Origin: Betaproteobacteria bacterium
Lineage (GTDB): Bacteria; Pseudomonadota; Gammaproteobacteria; Burkholderiales; JAEUOS01
Direction: 5' to 3'
Assembly (NCBI GenBank): GCA_028292405.1
Contig: JAQGMJ010000070.1
Coordinates: 1 to 64,000 of the forward strand
DNA: 64,000 nucleotides
Shown here: positions 41,525 through 49,940 of the stretch, one piece after another
Layout: the number at the start of each line of letters is the position of its first letter
Position numbering within the stretch: the stretch's first letter is position 1
Notes under the pieces: model-generated
The model's input: the letters and a program-made list of their open reading frames with translations, nothing else
Databases searched by the model: none
Told to the model about the DNA's origin: nothing
Program-made: the position numbers and the translations under genes

Positions 41525-42454
41525 ATGAATTTTCAGCAACTGCGTTATGTGCGCGAAACCGTGCGCCAGGGGCTTAATTTGACGGCGGCGGCGGAAGCCC
41601 TGCACACCTCGCAACCCGGCGTCTCGCGGCAGATCCGTGACCTGGAGGAAGAGCTGGGGGTGCAGATTTTCGTCCGCTTCGGCAAGCGCATCACGGCGCT
41701 GACCGAGCCGGGCCGCGCGGTGGTGCAGGTGATCGAACGCCTGCTGGTGGAGGCGGAAAACCTGAAAAGCACCGCCACCGAATTCGCCGACCAGAAAAGC
41801 GGCACGCTGACCATTGCCACCACCCACACGCAGGCACGCTACACCCTGCCGCGCGCGGTGGGCGAATTCAAGCGCAAGTACCCGAAGGTGAAGCTGTCGA
41901 TCCATCAGGGCGCGCCGGCGCAACTGGCGCAGATGGTGATGGACGGCGAAGCCGATGTCGCCATCGCCACCGAGACCATCGACCATCATCCGGACCTGAT
42001 CGCACTGCCTTGCAACCATTGGCACCATGTGGTGGTGGTGCCGCCCAAGCACCCGCTGCTGGCCCTGGAAAAGCTCACGCTCAAGGCGCTGGCCGACTTT
42101 CCGATCATCACCTATGACTCGGCCTTCGCCGGCCGCTCCTCGATCAACCAGGCCTTCGCCGCCAAGGGATTAACGCCGGATATCATCCTCTCGGCAATCG
42201 ACTCCGACGTCATCAAGACCTATGTCGACCTGGGCCTGGGCGTGGGCATCCTCGCCGGCATCGCCTTCGACGAGCAGCGCGACAAGCACCTGCGCGGCAT
42301 CGACGCCGGCCACCTGTTTCCGGAGAAAACCACCCACCTGGCGGTGCGCGAAGGCGCCTACCTGCGCGGCTTCGTTTATGATTTCATCCACATGTACGCG
42401 CCCGACCTCGGCCGCGAAAAGGTGGATGCGGCCCTCAAGCGCGCCGCGGAATAA
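41525..42454 (+). CDS. cysB: CysB-type LysR transcriptional regulator
   Basis: A 309-aa LysR regulator. N-terminal winged helix (about 1-60, LNLTAAAEALHTSQPGVSRQ) and an effector domain with TTHTQARYTLP, the sulfate/acetylserine-binding strand of CysB. It likely activates sulfur assimilation genes. No cys genes lie in this window. A FAD oxidoreductase gene follows by 36 bp on the same strand. Confidence 0.88.
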   Translation: MNFQQLRYVRETVRQGLNLTAAAEALHTSQPGVSRQIRDLEEELGVQIFVRFGKRITALTEPGRAVVQVIERLLVEAENLKSTATEFADQKSGTLTIATTHTQARYTLPRAVGEFKRKYPKVKLSIHQGAPAQLAQMVMDGEADVAIATETIDHHPDLIALPCNHWHHVVVVPPKHPLLALEKLTLKALADFPIITYDSAFAGRSSINQAFAAKGLTPDIILSAIDSDVIKTYVDLGLGVGILAGIAFDEQRDKHLRGIDAGHLFPEKTTHLAVREGAYLRGFVYDFIHMYAPDLGREKVDAALKRAAE

Positions 42455-42490
42455 CGAATACGCCGTTACAGGCGCAGCGGAAGGACGGCG

Positions 42491-43939
42491 ATGGGTTTCG
42501 AGCCGGATGGCGAGTCGAAGGCGGAAGACAAAAAGGGCCGGGAGTTTTTTCAGTCCGAGGTGTGGAAGGAAAAGCGCGTCAAGGCGCCGCGGCCTGATCT
42601 CGGCACCTGGCGCGAGCCGGCGCGTGACCTGCGCATCTACAAGCACACCGATGTGCTGGTGATCGGCGGCGGCCCTGCCGGCACCGCCGCCGCCGTGGCA
42701 GCCGCGCGCAGCGGCGCCGACGTCACCCTGCTGGAGCGCTACAACCACCTTGGCGGCTTGTCCACCGGCGGCTTGGTGATCTGGATCGACCGCATGACCG
42801 ACTGGGACGGCAAGACCGTGATCGCCGGCATCGCCAACGACCTGCTGGAGCGTCTGCCGAAAGACGCGGTGGCCGGCCCGCCGCGCGAAAAATGGGGCTC
42901 GCGCGATCCCGCTGAAGTCGCGCACTGGTCGATCCGCACCGCCGCCTTTCACGGCGTGGTGACGCATTCACCGACCATCGACCCGGAGTGGCTGAAGTGG
43001 GAATCGATGCGCATCCTCGCCGAACACAAAGTGCACCTGATGCTGCACAGCTGGGCGGCCGCACCCATCGTAGAAGGCACGACGATGAAGGGCGTGGTGT
43101 TCGAGAGCAAGGAGGGCCGCCAGGCGATTTTCGCCAAGTGCGTGGTCGATTGCACCGGCGACGGCGACCTCTATGCCTTCGCCGGCCACCCGTATGAGTC
43201 GAACATCGTCGAGAGCGACATCAACCATTCGATGAACGTGTCGTGGACCTTCGGCGGGGTCAACATGGAAGCGTGGCTGGCCTTTCGCGCCTCACCCGCC
43301 TATAACGACTTCATGGCGCGCGGCCGCGCCGCCGTCACCCTGTTCGAAAAGCCCTTCGTTTCCTGGCGCAACGACGTGGCGCTGTTCATGGGGCCGCGCA
43401 AGTCGGGCGTCTCCTGCCTGGACGTCGAAGATCTGACTTACGTCGAATACGAATCGCGGCGCCTGATGGTGGCGCACCTGGCGTTTTACCGCGCGCATGC
43501 GCCGGGCTTCGCCGGCGCTTTCCTGATGCTCTCCGCGCCGCAGATGGGCGCGCGCCACAGCCGGCGCCTGGCTTCACTAAAACGCGTCACTCGCGAACAA
43601 TGGGATGCGGGGTTGGTGCATGCCGACGAGATCGGCGTCTCGCCCTCGCCTTCGCTGAAATTCCCTTCCATCTCGATTCCCTACGGCGCCCTGGTGCCGC
43701 AGCGCCTGGACGGCATCCTCGCCGCCGGGCGGCACATCGGCTGCGACCCGAACTCGCATTCCTTCCTGCGCGAAATCCCGCAATGCTGGGTCACCGGCCA
43801 GGCCGCCGGCACTGCCGCCGCATTGGCCGCCGGGCAAGGCATCGCCCCGCGCGCGGTCAACCCGGCCGAGTTGCAGCAGGCCCTGCTCAAGCAGGGCGTG
43901 CACCTGCGGCCTGCACGGGCCGCGCGCGCCGCGGCATAG
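42491..43939 (+). CDS. FAD-dependent oxidoreductase
   Basis: A 482-aa flavoprotein of the FAD_oxidored type. Dinucleotide fold VLVIGGGPAGTAAAVAAARSG (about 54-74) after a charged roughly 50-residue N-terminal arm. Then LLERYNHLGGLSTGGLV, VVDCTGDGDL and a C-terminal GRHIGCDPNSHSF with CWVTGQAAGTAAALA closing the FAD site. Substrate unknown. It may be cotranscribed with cysB. Confidence 0.82.
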   Translation: MGFEPDGESKAEDKKGREFFQSEVWKEKRVKAPRPDLGTWREPARDLRIYKHTDVLVIGGGPAGTAAAVAAARSGADVTLLERYNHLGGLSTGGLVIWIDRMTDWDGKTVIAGIANDLLERLPKDAVAGPPREKWGSRDPAEVAHWSIRTAAFHGVVTHSPTIDPEWLKWESMRILAEHKVHLMLHSWAAAPIVEGTTMKGVVFESKEGRQAIFAKCVVDCTGDGDLYAFAGHPYESNIVESDINHSMNVSWTFGGVNMEAWLAFRASPAYNDFMARGRAAVTLFEKPFVSWRNDVALFMGPRKSGVSCLDVEDLTYVEYESRRLMVAHLAFYRAHAPGFAGAFLMLSAPQMGARHSRRLASLKRVTREQWDAGLVHADEIGVSPSPSLKFPSISIPYGALVPQRLDGILAAGRHIGCDPNSHSFLREIPQCWVTGQAAGTAAALAAGQGIAPRAVNPAELQQALLKQGVHLRPARAARAAA

Positions 43940-43945
43940 CGACAT

Positions 43946-44011
43946 GGGGTCGAGACCAGGCAGATGAGCTTTTGTTCTTTGCAAAAACTCATCTGCATCT
44001 CTACTGACCCC
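43946..44011. repeat. 66-bp nested palindrome (REP-like hairpin)
   Basis: Outer arms GGGGTC (43946-43951) and GACCCC (44006-44011); inner arms GCAGATGAG (43960-43968) and CTCATCTGC (43988-43996), continued by TTTTG/CAAAA around a 7-nt loop. It starts 7 bp after the stop of the FAD oxidoreductase gene. It could terminate that transcript or be a dispersed REP-type element. Confidence 0.7.
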
Positions 44012-44165
44012 GATTTCGCGTCCCATGAAGTTCCCGGCCACGCCATGGTGGCCGATACGTGACAAATCTCACACGCGTTACCAAAGCTTCACGCCGCGCC
44101 GCATGCCACTGTTCTAAAATGGCGCCCATGCAAAAATGCCTACCCCAAAAATAAACGGAGACAAC

Positions 44166-44936
44166 GTGCGCCTTTCAAACAAGATCATTATCGTCACCGG
44201 GGCCGGCTCCGGCATCGGTGCCGGCATCGCCAAGCGCTTCGCCCAGGAAGGCGCGAAAGTGATCGTCGCCGACATCAACGCCGCCGCCGGCCAGGCCATC
44301 GCCGCCGAGATCGGCAAGGCGGGAGGCAGCGCGCAATTCATCGCTGCCGACGTCACCAAGGACGCCTCGGTGAAAGCCCTGATCGAGGCCACCGTCAAGC
44401 AGCACGGCGGCCTGGACTGCGTGGTCAACAACGCCGGCTGGACCCACCGCAACAAGCCGTTGCTGGATGTCAGCGAAGAAGAGTTCGACCGCGTCTACGC
44501 GGTGAACATGAAAAGCATTTTCCTGACCGCGCGCCACGCCATTCCGGTGTTCCGCAAGCAGGGCAAAGAGCGCGGCGGCAACTTCGTCAACATCGCCTCC
44601 ACCGCCGGGGTGCGCCCGCGCCCGGGGCTGACTTATTACAACGGCAGCAAGGGCGCGGTGATCATCACCAGCAAGTCGATGGCGGCCGAGCTGGGGCCGG
44701 ACCAGATCCGGGTGAATTGCATCAACCCGGTATTCAATGCGGACACCGCCCTGTCCGCCGAATTCGCCGGCGGCGATCTGTCGGAGGCCTCCAAGGCCAA
44801 GTTCCTCGCTTCCATTCCGATGGGGCGCTTTTCCACCGCGCTCGATGTCGCCAATGCCGCGCTGTATCTCGCCTCCGACGAAGCCAGCCTGGTCACCGGC
44901 GTGTGCATCGAGGTTGATGGCGGCCGCTGCGTATAG
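44166..44936 (+). CDS. SDR family oxidoreductase
   Basis: A 256-aa classical SDR: TGAGSGIG (about 12-19), NNAG, catalytic Ser in NIASTAG, Y-x3-K in YYNGSK, PVFNADTALS loop, and C-terminal TGVCIEVDGGRCV. GTG at 44166 is chosen because ACGGAGAC lies 6 nt upstream; an ATG 30 nt earlier lacks a good ribosome site. FabG-like; substrate unknown. Confidence 0.88.
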   Translation: MRLSNKIIIVTGAGSGIGAGIAKRFAQEGAKVIVADINAAAGQAIAAEIGKAGGSAQFIAADVTKDASVKALIEATVKQHGGLDCVVNNAGWTHRNKPLLDVSEEEFDRVYAVNMKSIFLTARHAIPVFRKQGKERGGNFVNIASTAGVRPRPGLTYYNGSKGAVIITSKSMAAELGPDQIRVNCINPVFNADTALSAEFAGGDLSEASKAKFLASIPMGRFSTALDVANAALYLASDEASLVTGVCIEVDGGRCV

Positions 44937-44984
44937 CAAATGATCTGTCCGCCTTCCATGATTTTTTCAACAAGGAGTCAAAAA

Positions 44985-45374
44985 ATGAAGTTTCGCACCC
45001 ACCTGCTGCTCGCCGCCGCCACCCTGGCCCTGCCGATGAGTTCCGCCTTCGCCGCCAACGGCTGCACCGCGCCGAACAGCGATTTCGACCAGGTCTATTG
45101 CTACAGCAAGCTGTACATGCAGGCCGATGCCGACCTGAACAAGGTCTATGGCGATCTGCGCAAGAAGCTGGACAAGGATGGCCAGGGCAAGCTCAAGACC
45201 ACGGAACTTGCGTGGATCAAGCAGCGCAACGGCAAGTGCGCGGAAAACCGCGGCACCGAGATCCTGGTGAACCTGGACTGCACGGTCGATGAGACCACCA
45301 AGCGCACCAACTGGCTCTCCGATCGCCTGCGCGAATGCACGGCCGCCGCCTGCAAGAACGAAAAGATTCAATAA
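44985..45374 (+). CDS. Secreted LprI/DUF1311-like protein
   Basis: A 129-aa periplasmic protein with signal peptide (about 1-24, SSAFAAN). The mature part has six cysteines, and the QADADLNKVYGDLRKKL and ELAWIKQRNGKC segments are typical of the lysozyme-inhibitor LprI N-terminal domain. RBS AAGGAGTCAAAAA. It ends 18 bp before a strong terminator. Confidence 0.8.
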   Translation: MKFRTHLLLAAATLALPMSSAFAANGCTAPNSDFDQVYCYSKLYMQADADLNKVYGDLRKKLDKDGQGKLKTTELAWIKQRNGKCAENRGTEILVNLDCTVDETTKRTNWLSDRLRECTAAACKNEKIQ

Positions 45375-45391
45375 GCCTGGGCGCCAATGAA

Positions 45392-45418
45392 AAGCCCGGC
45401 GTCCGGCCGGGCTTTTTT
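45392..45418 (+). terminator. Rho-independent terminator
   Basis: AAGCCCGGC (45392-45400), 5-nt loop, GCCGGGCTT (45406-45414), then a run of six T. Ends the LprI-like transcript. Confidence 0.9.
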
Positions 45419-45430
45419 CTTTGCATGCCG

Positions 45431-46054
45431 TCAGTTGACGGACCCCGGCGTACCGGGCGGATCGAAGCCGCGCCGATGCCGGCGAAAACGCCCTTCGTCG
45501 TCTAGAAAGGTTTTCGCGGTCCGCACCAGTTCGAGGTTGGTCGAAGCCAGGGCCTCCCTTAGCATCTTGCGGCCATAGGGGTCATCGTAGGCGAACTGCT
45601 CGACATCCATCGGGTGGCCGAATTCCTTGCGGAACAGGCGCTGCAAAGTGGCCAGGGCAGTAATTTCCTGCACCGTAAAGCGGGCCATGGTGGTACGGCG
45701 CTCGACGCCGCCGGCGGCAGGCAGCGGCAAAATGCCGTCGGGCAGCATGTTTTCGGCCGGGGCGGGAGGAATGGCCAGCACGTCGATCGACAGCACCGGC
45801 ATCAGCCAGGTGCTCCCCAGGTCCTCGGGGCCCTTCAGGCTGATGGTTTCGATCGCCGCGCTGCGGTAAGCCTGCAGGTGCGAGGCCAGGTTGCGCAGTT
45901 CGGCGTTCTCCGAACCTAGCGCAAGCTCGAAGACTTCAAAGGCGTAGAGCTCGTCACTATCGAACCTGGAAAGATCAAAGGCTTCCCCGACGATCGCCTT
46001 GTATAAAGCAATGAAGAGCGGCCGTTCAATCCGGTAGTCGTCAACAGCGTCCAT
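45431..46054 (-). CDS. Hypothetical protein, about 207 aa
   Basis: A soluble protein beginning MDAVDDYRIERPLFIALYKA, with a helical first half and a second half ending in the basic RFRRHRRGFDPPG. The frame can also start at GTG 46069 (five residues longer). No recognised domain. It lies 46 bp downstream of the parA-like gene and is probably cotranscribed. Confidence 0.6.
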   Translation of the reverse strand: MDAVDDYRIERPLFIALYKAIVGEAFDLSRFDSDELYAFEVFELALGSENAELRNLASHLQAYRSAAIETISLKGPEDLGSTWLMPVLSIDVLAIPPAPAENMLPDGILPLPAAGGVERRTTMARFTVQEITALATLQRLFRKEFGHPMDVEQFAYDDPYGRKMLREALASTNLELVRTAKTFLDDEGRFRRHRRGFDPPGTPGSVN

Positions 46055-46100
46055 AGCCGATGCTAGCACCCTTTTCGAGACTGGCCGCGTTTACGTCGGA

Positions 46101-46727
46101 TCATCCATCCACCCATTTGAGGATAGGCGCCCACTGGTCCAGGTCCTGTTGCACCCGGCCGGGGGCGACGTCGAACAGGGTCAGCCCGCGCGCGGCGAGG
46201 TAGACGTAGTTCTGGGTGTGGCGGATATAGCCCAGCACCGGCAGGCCGAGGCCGTCGAGAAAGCGCTGCAACTCGTCGAAGGCGCGGGTGCGGCTGTCGA
46301 CCCGCATGCCGACCACGCCGATCAGCGCGTCGCTGTCGTGCACCGCCTTGTCGCGCGCCAGTTGCTCGATAAAGCCCTTGGTGGCGAGAATGTCCATCAT
46401 CGAGGCCTGCAGGGGGATGATCACCCGCTTGGCCGGCTTGATCACCTGGTCGAGCAATTTGTCGGACAGGCCCGCCGGGGTGTCCAGCACCACGTGGGTG
46501 GCTTCGCGCGGCGGCTTGGCGGGCTTGCCGCGCTCGACGTCCCAGCCCTGGATGGGCGCAGCCTCCGGCGGGCGCAGTTTCAGCCACATGCGTGCCGACT
46601 GCTGCTTGTCGACGTCGCCCAGCATCACGTTTTTACCCCGGTTGGCGTAATAACCGGCAAGATTGGTCGCCAGGGTCGATTTGCCGACCCCTCCCTTGGG
46701 ATTCATCACCACAACGACTTGCGCCAC
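46101..46727 (-). CDS. ParA/MinD-family ATPase (orphan)
   Basis: A 208-aa deviant Walker ATPase: NPKGGVGKSTLATNLAG with the signature lysine, DVDKQQSA (Walker A prime) and VVLDTPAGLSDKL. GTG start at 46727 with a strong GGAGAGG. No parB or parS seen, so this is not the chromosome partition locus. It may position another protein complex. Followed by a hypothetical on the same strand. Confidence 0.88.
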   Translation of the reverse strand: MAQVVVVMNPKGGVGKSTLATNLAGYYANRGKNVMLGDVDKQQSARMWLKLRPPEAAPIQGWDVERGKPAKPPREATHVVLDTPAGLSDKLLDQVIKPAKRVIIPLQASMMDILATKGFIEQLARDKAVHDSDALIGVVGMRVDSRTRAFDELQRFLDGLGLPVLGYIRHTQNYVYLAARGLTLFDVAPGRVQQDLDQWAPILKWVDG

Positions 46728-46965
46728 GGCCTCTCCTTGTTTTTGAATCCTGCCTCGGACACTTCCCCAGACGTTACAATACTAGTCTAGCAGTTTGGAG
46801 GCCTTTCCCGTAAAACCGGCGGCCAGCGCCCGTTTCGGCCCAAATCCTGCGTCAATCGTGCCAGTTGCCCGCGCACGTCGGTCAGTTTGGTTTTTTTGTA
46901 GCCTTTCCGTCATCAAATCGCCGTCCGACACACCATTCGGCCAGCGATTTTATGCATTATTGAAG
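46728..46965. other. Divergent intergenic region, no gene seen
   Basis: Between the parA-like gene and yheS. A frame is open through it in phase with yheS but has no start signal or family similarity. TACAAT (46775-46780) is a possible -10 box. Confidence 0.4.
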
Positions 46966-47015
46966 CAGGCAAAAGCGGTTGCTTTCTTTTTAAACAAAGC
47001 CACCGCTTTTGCCTG
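46966..47015 (+). promoter_or_regulatory. 50-bp near-perfect hairpin in the yheS leader
   Basis: CAGGCAAAAGCGGT (46966-46979) pairs with ACCGCTTTTGCCTG (47002-47015). After one mismatch, GCTTT (46981-46985) pairs with AAAGC (46996-47000) over a 10-nt loop. The structure ends 10 nt before the yheS ATG, where the ribosome-binding site should be, and no Shine-Dalgarno is visible. A translation-control element is inferred. Confidence 0.6.
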
Positions 47016-47025
47016 GTCCCCCGTC

Positions 47026-49053
47026 ATGATCCGCCTGCAAAACCTCAGCCTGAATCGCGGCACCAAGCCGCTATTTGAATCCGCCTCCCTGACGATCAAC
47101 CCCGGAGAGCGGGTCGGCCTGATCGGCGCCAACGGCTCGGGCAAGTCCACGCTGTTCGCCATGCTGCTCAACGACCTTCACCCGGACGGCGGCGAGATCG
47201 ACTTTCCCAGCCAGTGGCGCGTCGCCCACGTGGCGCAGGAAACCCCGGCGCTGGACCGCTCGGCGATCGAATACGCGATCGACGGCGACGGCCACCTGCG
47301 CGGCCTGGAGGCTGAGCTGGCGGCGCTGGAAGCCGACACCGAAGACATGAGCGTCGAGCATGGCAACCGCCTGGGCGAACTGCACGGCCTGCTCGACGAA
47401 GCCGGGGTCTACACCGTGCGCTCGCGCGCAGAGCAGTTGCTTACCGGCCTGGGCTTTTCGCAGGCGCAGATGGACGATTCGGTGGCGCATTTTTCCGGCG
47501 GCTGGCGCATGCGCCTGAACCTGGCGCAGGCGCTGATGCGCCCTTCCGACCTGTTGCTGCTCGATGAGCCGACCAACCACCTGGATTTGGACGCCATCAT
47601 CTGGGTCGAAGACTGGCTCAAGCGCTACGCCGGCACCATGGTGATCGTCTCCCACGACCGCGACTTTCTCGACGGCGTGGTCAACGTGATCGCCCACATC
47701 GACCAGAAAAAACTCAAGCGCTACGGCGGCAACTATTCGGGCTTCGAAACCCAGCGCGCGGCGGCGATGATCCTCACCCAATCGGCGCACGAAAAGCAAA
47801 AACGCGAGCGCGACCACTTGCAGTCCTTCATCGACCGCTTCAAGGCCAAGGCCAGCAAGGCCAAGCAGGCGCAAAGCCGGATGAAAATGCTGGCGCGGAT
47901 GGAAGAGATGGCGCCGCTGCATGCCTCCGCCCCGTTCTCCTTCGAGTTCCGCGAGCCGCTTTCGACGCCCAACCCGCTGCTGGTGATGGAGGATGCGGAC
48001 ACCGGCTACACCTTGGACGATGGCGGCACCAAGATCATCGTCGGCGGCATCAACTTCTCGCTGCAAAGCGGCCAGCGTATCGGCCTGCTGGGGGTGAACG
48101 GCGCCGGCAAATCGACGGTGGTGAAAACCATCGCCGACGAGTTGCCGCTGATCAACGGCATCGCCCGTTTCGGCAAAGGGCTGGTGATCGGCTACTTCGC
48201 CCAGCACCAGGTGGAGATGCTCAGGCACGACGAGTCGCCGCTGTGGCACATGGTCAAGCTCGCGCCCACGGTGCGCGAGCAGGAGTTGCGCAACTTCCTC
48301 GGCGGCTTCAACTTCCCCGGCGACATGGTGACGAGTTCGATCGCACCCTTCTCCGGCGGCGAAAAGGCGCGCCTGGCGCTGGCGCTGCTGGCCTGGCAGC
48401 GCCCCAACCTGCTGCTGCTGGACGAGCCGACCAACCACCTGGACCTTGAAACTCGCGAGGCGCTCACTGTCGCCCTGGCGCAATTCGAAGGCACCCTGGT
48501 GCTGGTCTCGCACGACCGCCATTTGCTGCGCGCCACCACCGAGCAGTTCATGATCGTCGCCGACAACAAGCTGCAGCCTTTCGACGGCGACCTCGACGAT
48601 TACCGCGACTGGCTGCTCAAGACCAAGCTGGCCGCCAAGGCTGATGCGGCGGCCTCAGCCCAGCCTGCTGCCAAGGTCGCCGCGCCCAAAGTAGAGGCGA
48701 CAGTGAAAGCACCTGTGAAAGCCGCGCCGGCGCCGAAGGCCGAAGCCCCGCTTTCCACCGCCCAGCGCCAGGAGCAAAAGCGCGCCGAAGCGCAAATGCG
48801 CCAGCAGCGCGCCGCCCAGGCCAAGCCGCTGGAGATCCGCATCAAGCGCATGGAAGAGCAGATGGCCAAGCTCAACGAAAGAAAGAAGGTGGTGGACGCG
48901 CGCATGGCCGCCCCCGCCATCTATGAAGAAGCGAATAAGGAAGAACTCAAGTCGCTGGTGCTGGATCAGGCGTATATTGCGCGCGAACTCGAGGAACTCG
49001 AATCCGAGTGGCTCGAAAAACAGGCGGAACTGGAGAAGCTCTCCGCCGCCTGA
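47026..49053 (+). CDS. yheS: ABC-F ATPase, YheS type
   Basis: A 675-aa soluble tandem-ABC protein that acts on the ribosome. Domain 1 Walker A GANGSGKST, signature FSGGWRMRLN, Walker [13 protein letters not shown]. The linker (PtIM, about 245-320) has HLQSFIDRFKAKASKAKQAQSR. Domain 2 Walker A GVNGAGKST, signature FSGGEKARL. An Ala/Lys-rich stretch (about 540-590) leads to a C-terminal coiled coil (about 590-675), as in YheS. The frame is open to 46795, but MIRLQNLSLNRG is the family start. Confidence 0.92.
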   Translation: MIRLQNLSLNRGTKPLFESASLTINPGERVGLIGANGSGKSTLFAMLLNDLHPDGGEIDFPSQWRVAHVAQETPALDRSAIEYAIDGDGHLRGLEAELAALEADTEDMSVEHGNRLGELHGLLDEAGVYTVRSRAEQLLTGLGFSQAQMDDSVAHFSGGWRMRLNLAQALMRPSDLLLLDEPTNHLDLDAIIWVEDWLKRYAGTMVIVSHDRDFLDGVVNVIAHIDQKKLKRYGGNYSGFETQRAAAMILTQSAHEKQKRERDHLQSFIDRFKAKASKAKQAQSRMKMLARMEEMAPLHASAPFSFEFREPLSTPNPLLVMEDADTGYTLDDGGTKIIVGGINFSLQSGQRIGLLGVNGAGKSTVVKTIADELPLINGIARFGKGLVIGYFAQHQVEMLRHDESPLWHMVKLAPTVREQELRNFLGGFNFPGDMVTSSIAPFSGGEKARLALALLAWQRPNLLLLDEPTNHLDLETREALTVALAQFEGTLVLVSHDRHLLRATTEQFMIVADNKLQPFDGDLDDYRDWLLKTKLAAKADAAASAQPAAKVAAPKVEATVKAPVKAAPAPKAEAPLSTAQRQEQKRAEAQMRQQRAAQAKPLEIRIKRMEEQMAKLNERKKVVDARMAAPAIYEEANKEELKSLVLDQAYIARELEELESEWLEKQAELEKLSAA

Positions 49054-49079
49054 ATTCCCTCGCGCAACGGAGAAATAAC

Positions 49080-49940
49080 TTGGCAGACTTCGCCACCATC
49101 GACGGCATCCGCACGCAATACGAAGTCCACGGCAAGGGCATACCGCTCTTGATGATGGCGCCCTCCGCCTTCGACTCCTCGCTCTCGCGCTGGCGCGTGA
49201 TCGGCGTGTGGAAGGAAATGCGCCCGCTGGAAACCCTGACCGACCATTTCCAAGTGATCGCCTATGACCGCCGCGAAGCAGGCTTAAGCGGCGGGCGCCT
49301 CGAGCCCCTCACCTGGGAAGCCTACGCGCGCCACGCCAAGGCGATGCTCGACCACCTGAACATCAAGAGCGCGCTGGTGCTGGGCGGATGCATGGGGTGC
49401 TCGGTGGCCATGGCCTTTGCCGCCGCCTACCCCGAGGCCTGCCGCGGCATGCTGCTGCACTGGCCGGTGGGCGGCTACCGCTGGCTGCTGAAGGCGCATT
49501 CGATTTTCGATGCGCATATCGCCTTCGTCAAAGAGCAGGGCCTGGCTGCCGTGGCCGAACGCGCGGCCGGCTCCGGCCTGTTCTGGAACGACCCGCCCAG
49601 CGGGCCGTGGTCGGCGGCGATTGCCTCGGACCCCGCGTTTCGCGCCAGCTTCGTCAAACAGGACCAGGCCGCGTATATAAAGATGGTCGAAGAGATCAAG
49701 CTGCGCCTGTTCCACGACACCGCGCCTTCCGGCGTCACCGGCGCGCAGTTGATGGCGATGCGTGCGCCCGGCTACATCATGCCGGGCAACGACCCGGCGC
49801 ATGCGCTCTCCGCCTCGCACGCGCTGCGCGAGCTGCTGCCGGTAGCGCAGATGGCGGACATGCTGCCGCCACACCAGACGCCGGACGTGGTGCGCCAATG
49901 GATCATCGACTCGGGCACGCAGGCGTGGAACGCCGCATGA
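49080..49940 (+). CDS. Alpha/beta-hydrolase with Cys at the nucleophile position
   Basis: A 286-aa alpha/beta-hydrolase fold protein. The nucleophile elbow reads G-G-C104-M-G, cysteine in place of serine as in dienelactone hydrolases. A TTG start at 49080 is chosen: CGGAG lies 7 nt upstream and the protein then begins ADFATIDGIRTQYEVHG, a normal hydrolase N-terminus. The frame is open further up inside yheS. Its end overlaps the Bug receptor start (ATGA), so the two are coupled. Confidence 0.8.
   Translation: MADFATIDGIRTQYEVHGKGIPLLMMAPSAFDSSLSRWRVIGVWKEMRPLETLTDHFQVIAYDRREAGLSGGRLEPLTWEAYARHAKAMLDHLNIKSALVLGGCMGCSVAMAFAAAYPEACRGMLLHWPVGGYRWLLKAHSIFDAHIAFVKEQGLAAVAERAAGSGLFWNDPPSGPWSAAIASDPAFRASFVKQDQAAYIKMVEEIKLRLFHDTAPSGVTGAQLMAMRAPGYIMPGNDPAHALSASHALRELLPVAQMADMLPPHQTPDVVRQWIIDSGTQAWNAA

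Noticed and set aside
46795..47025. 77-residue N-terminal extension of YheS
   Set aside because: Encoded by a hairpin-containing leader, no ribosome site, and unlike YheS homologues, which begin at MIRLQNL.
47071..48522. 483-aa minus-strand frame inside yheS
   Set aside because: Antisense to conserved Walker motifs of yheS; no independent evidence of coding.
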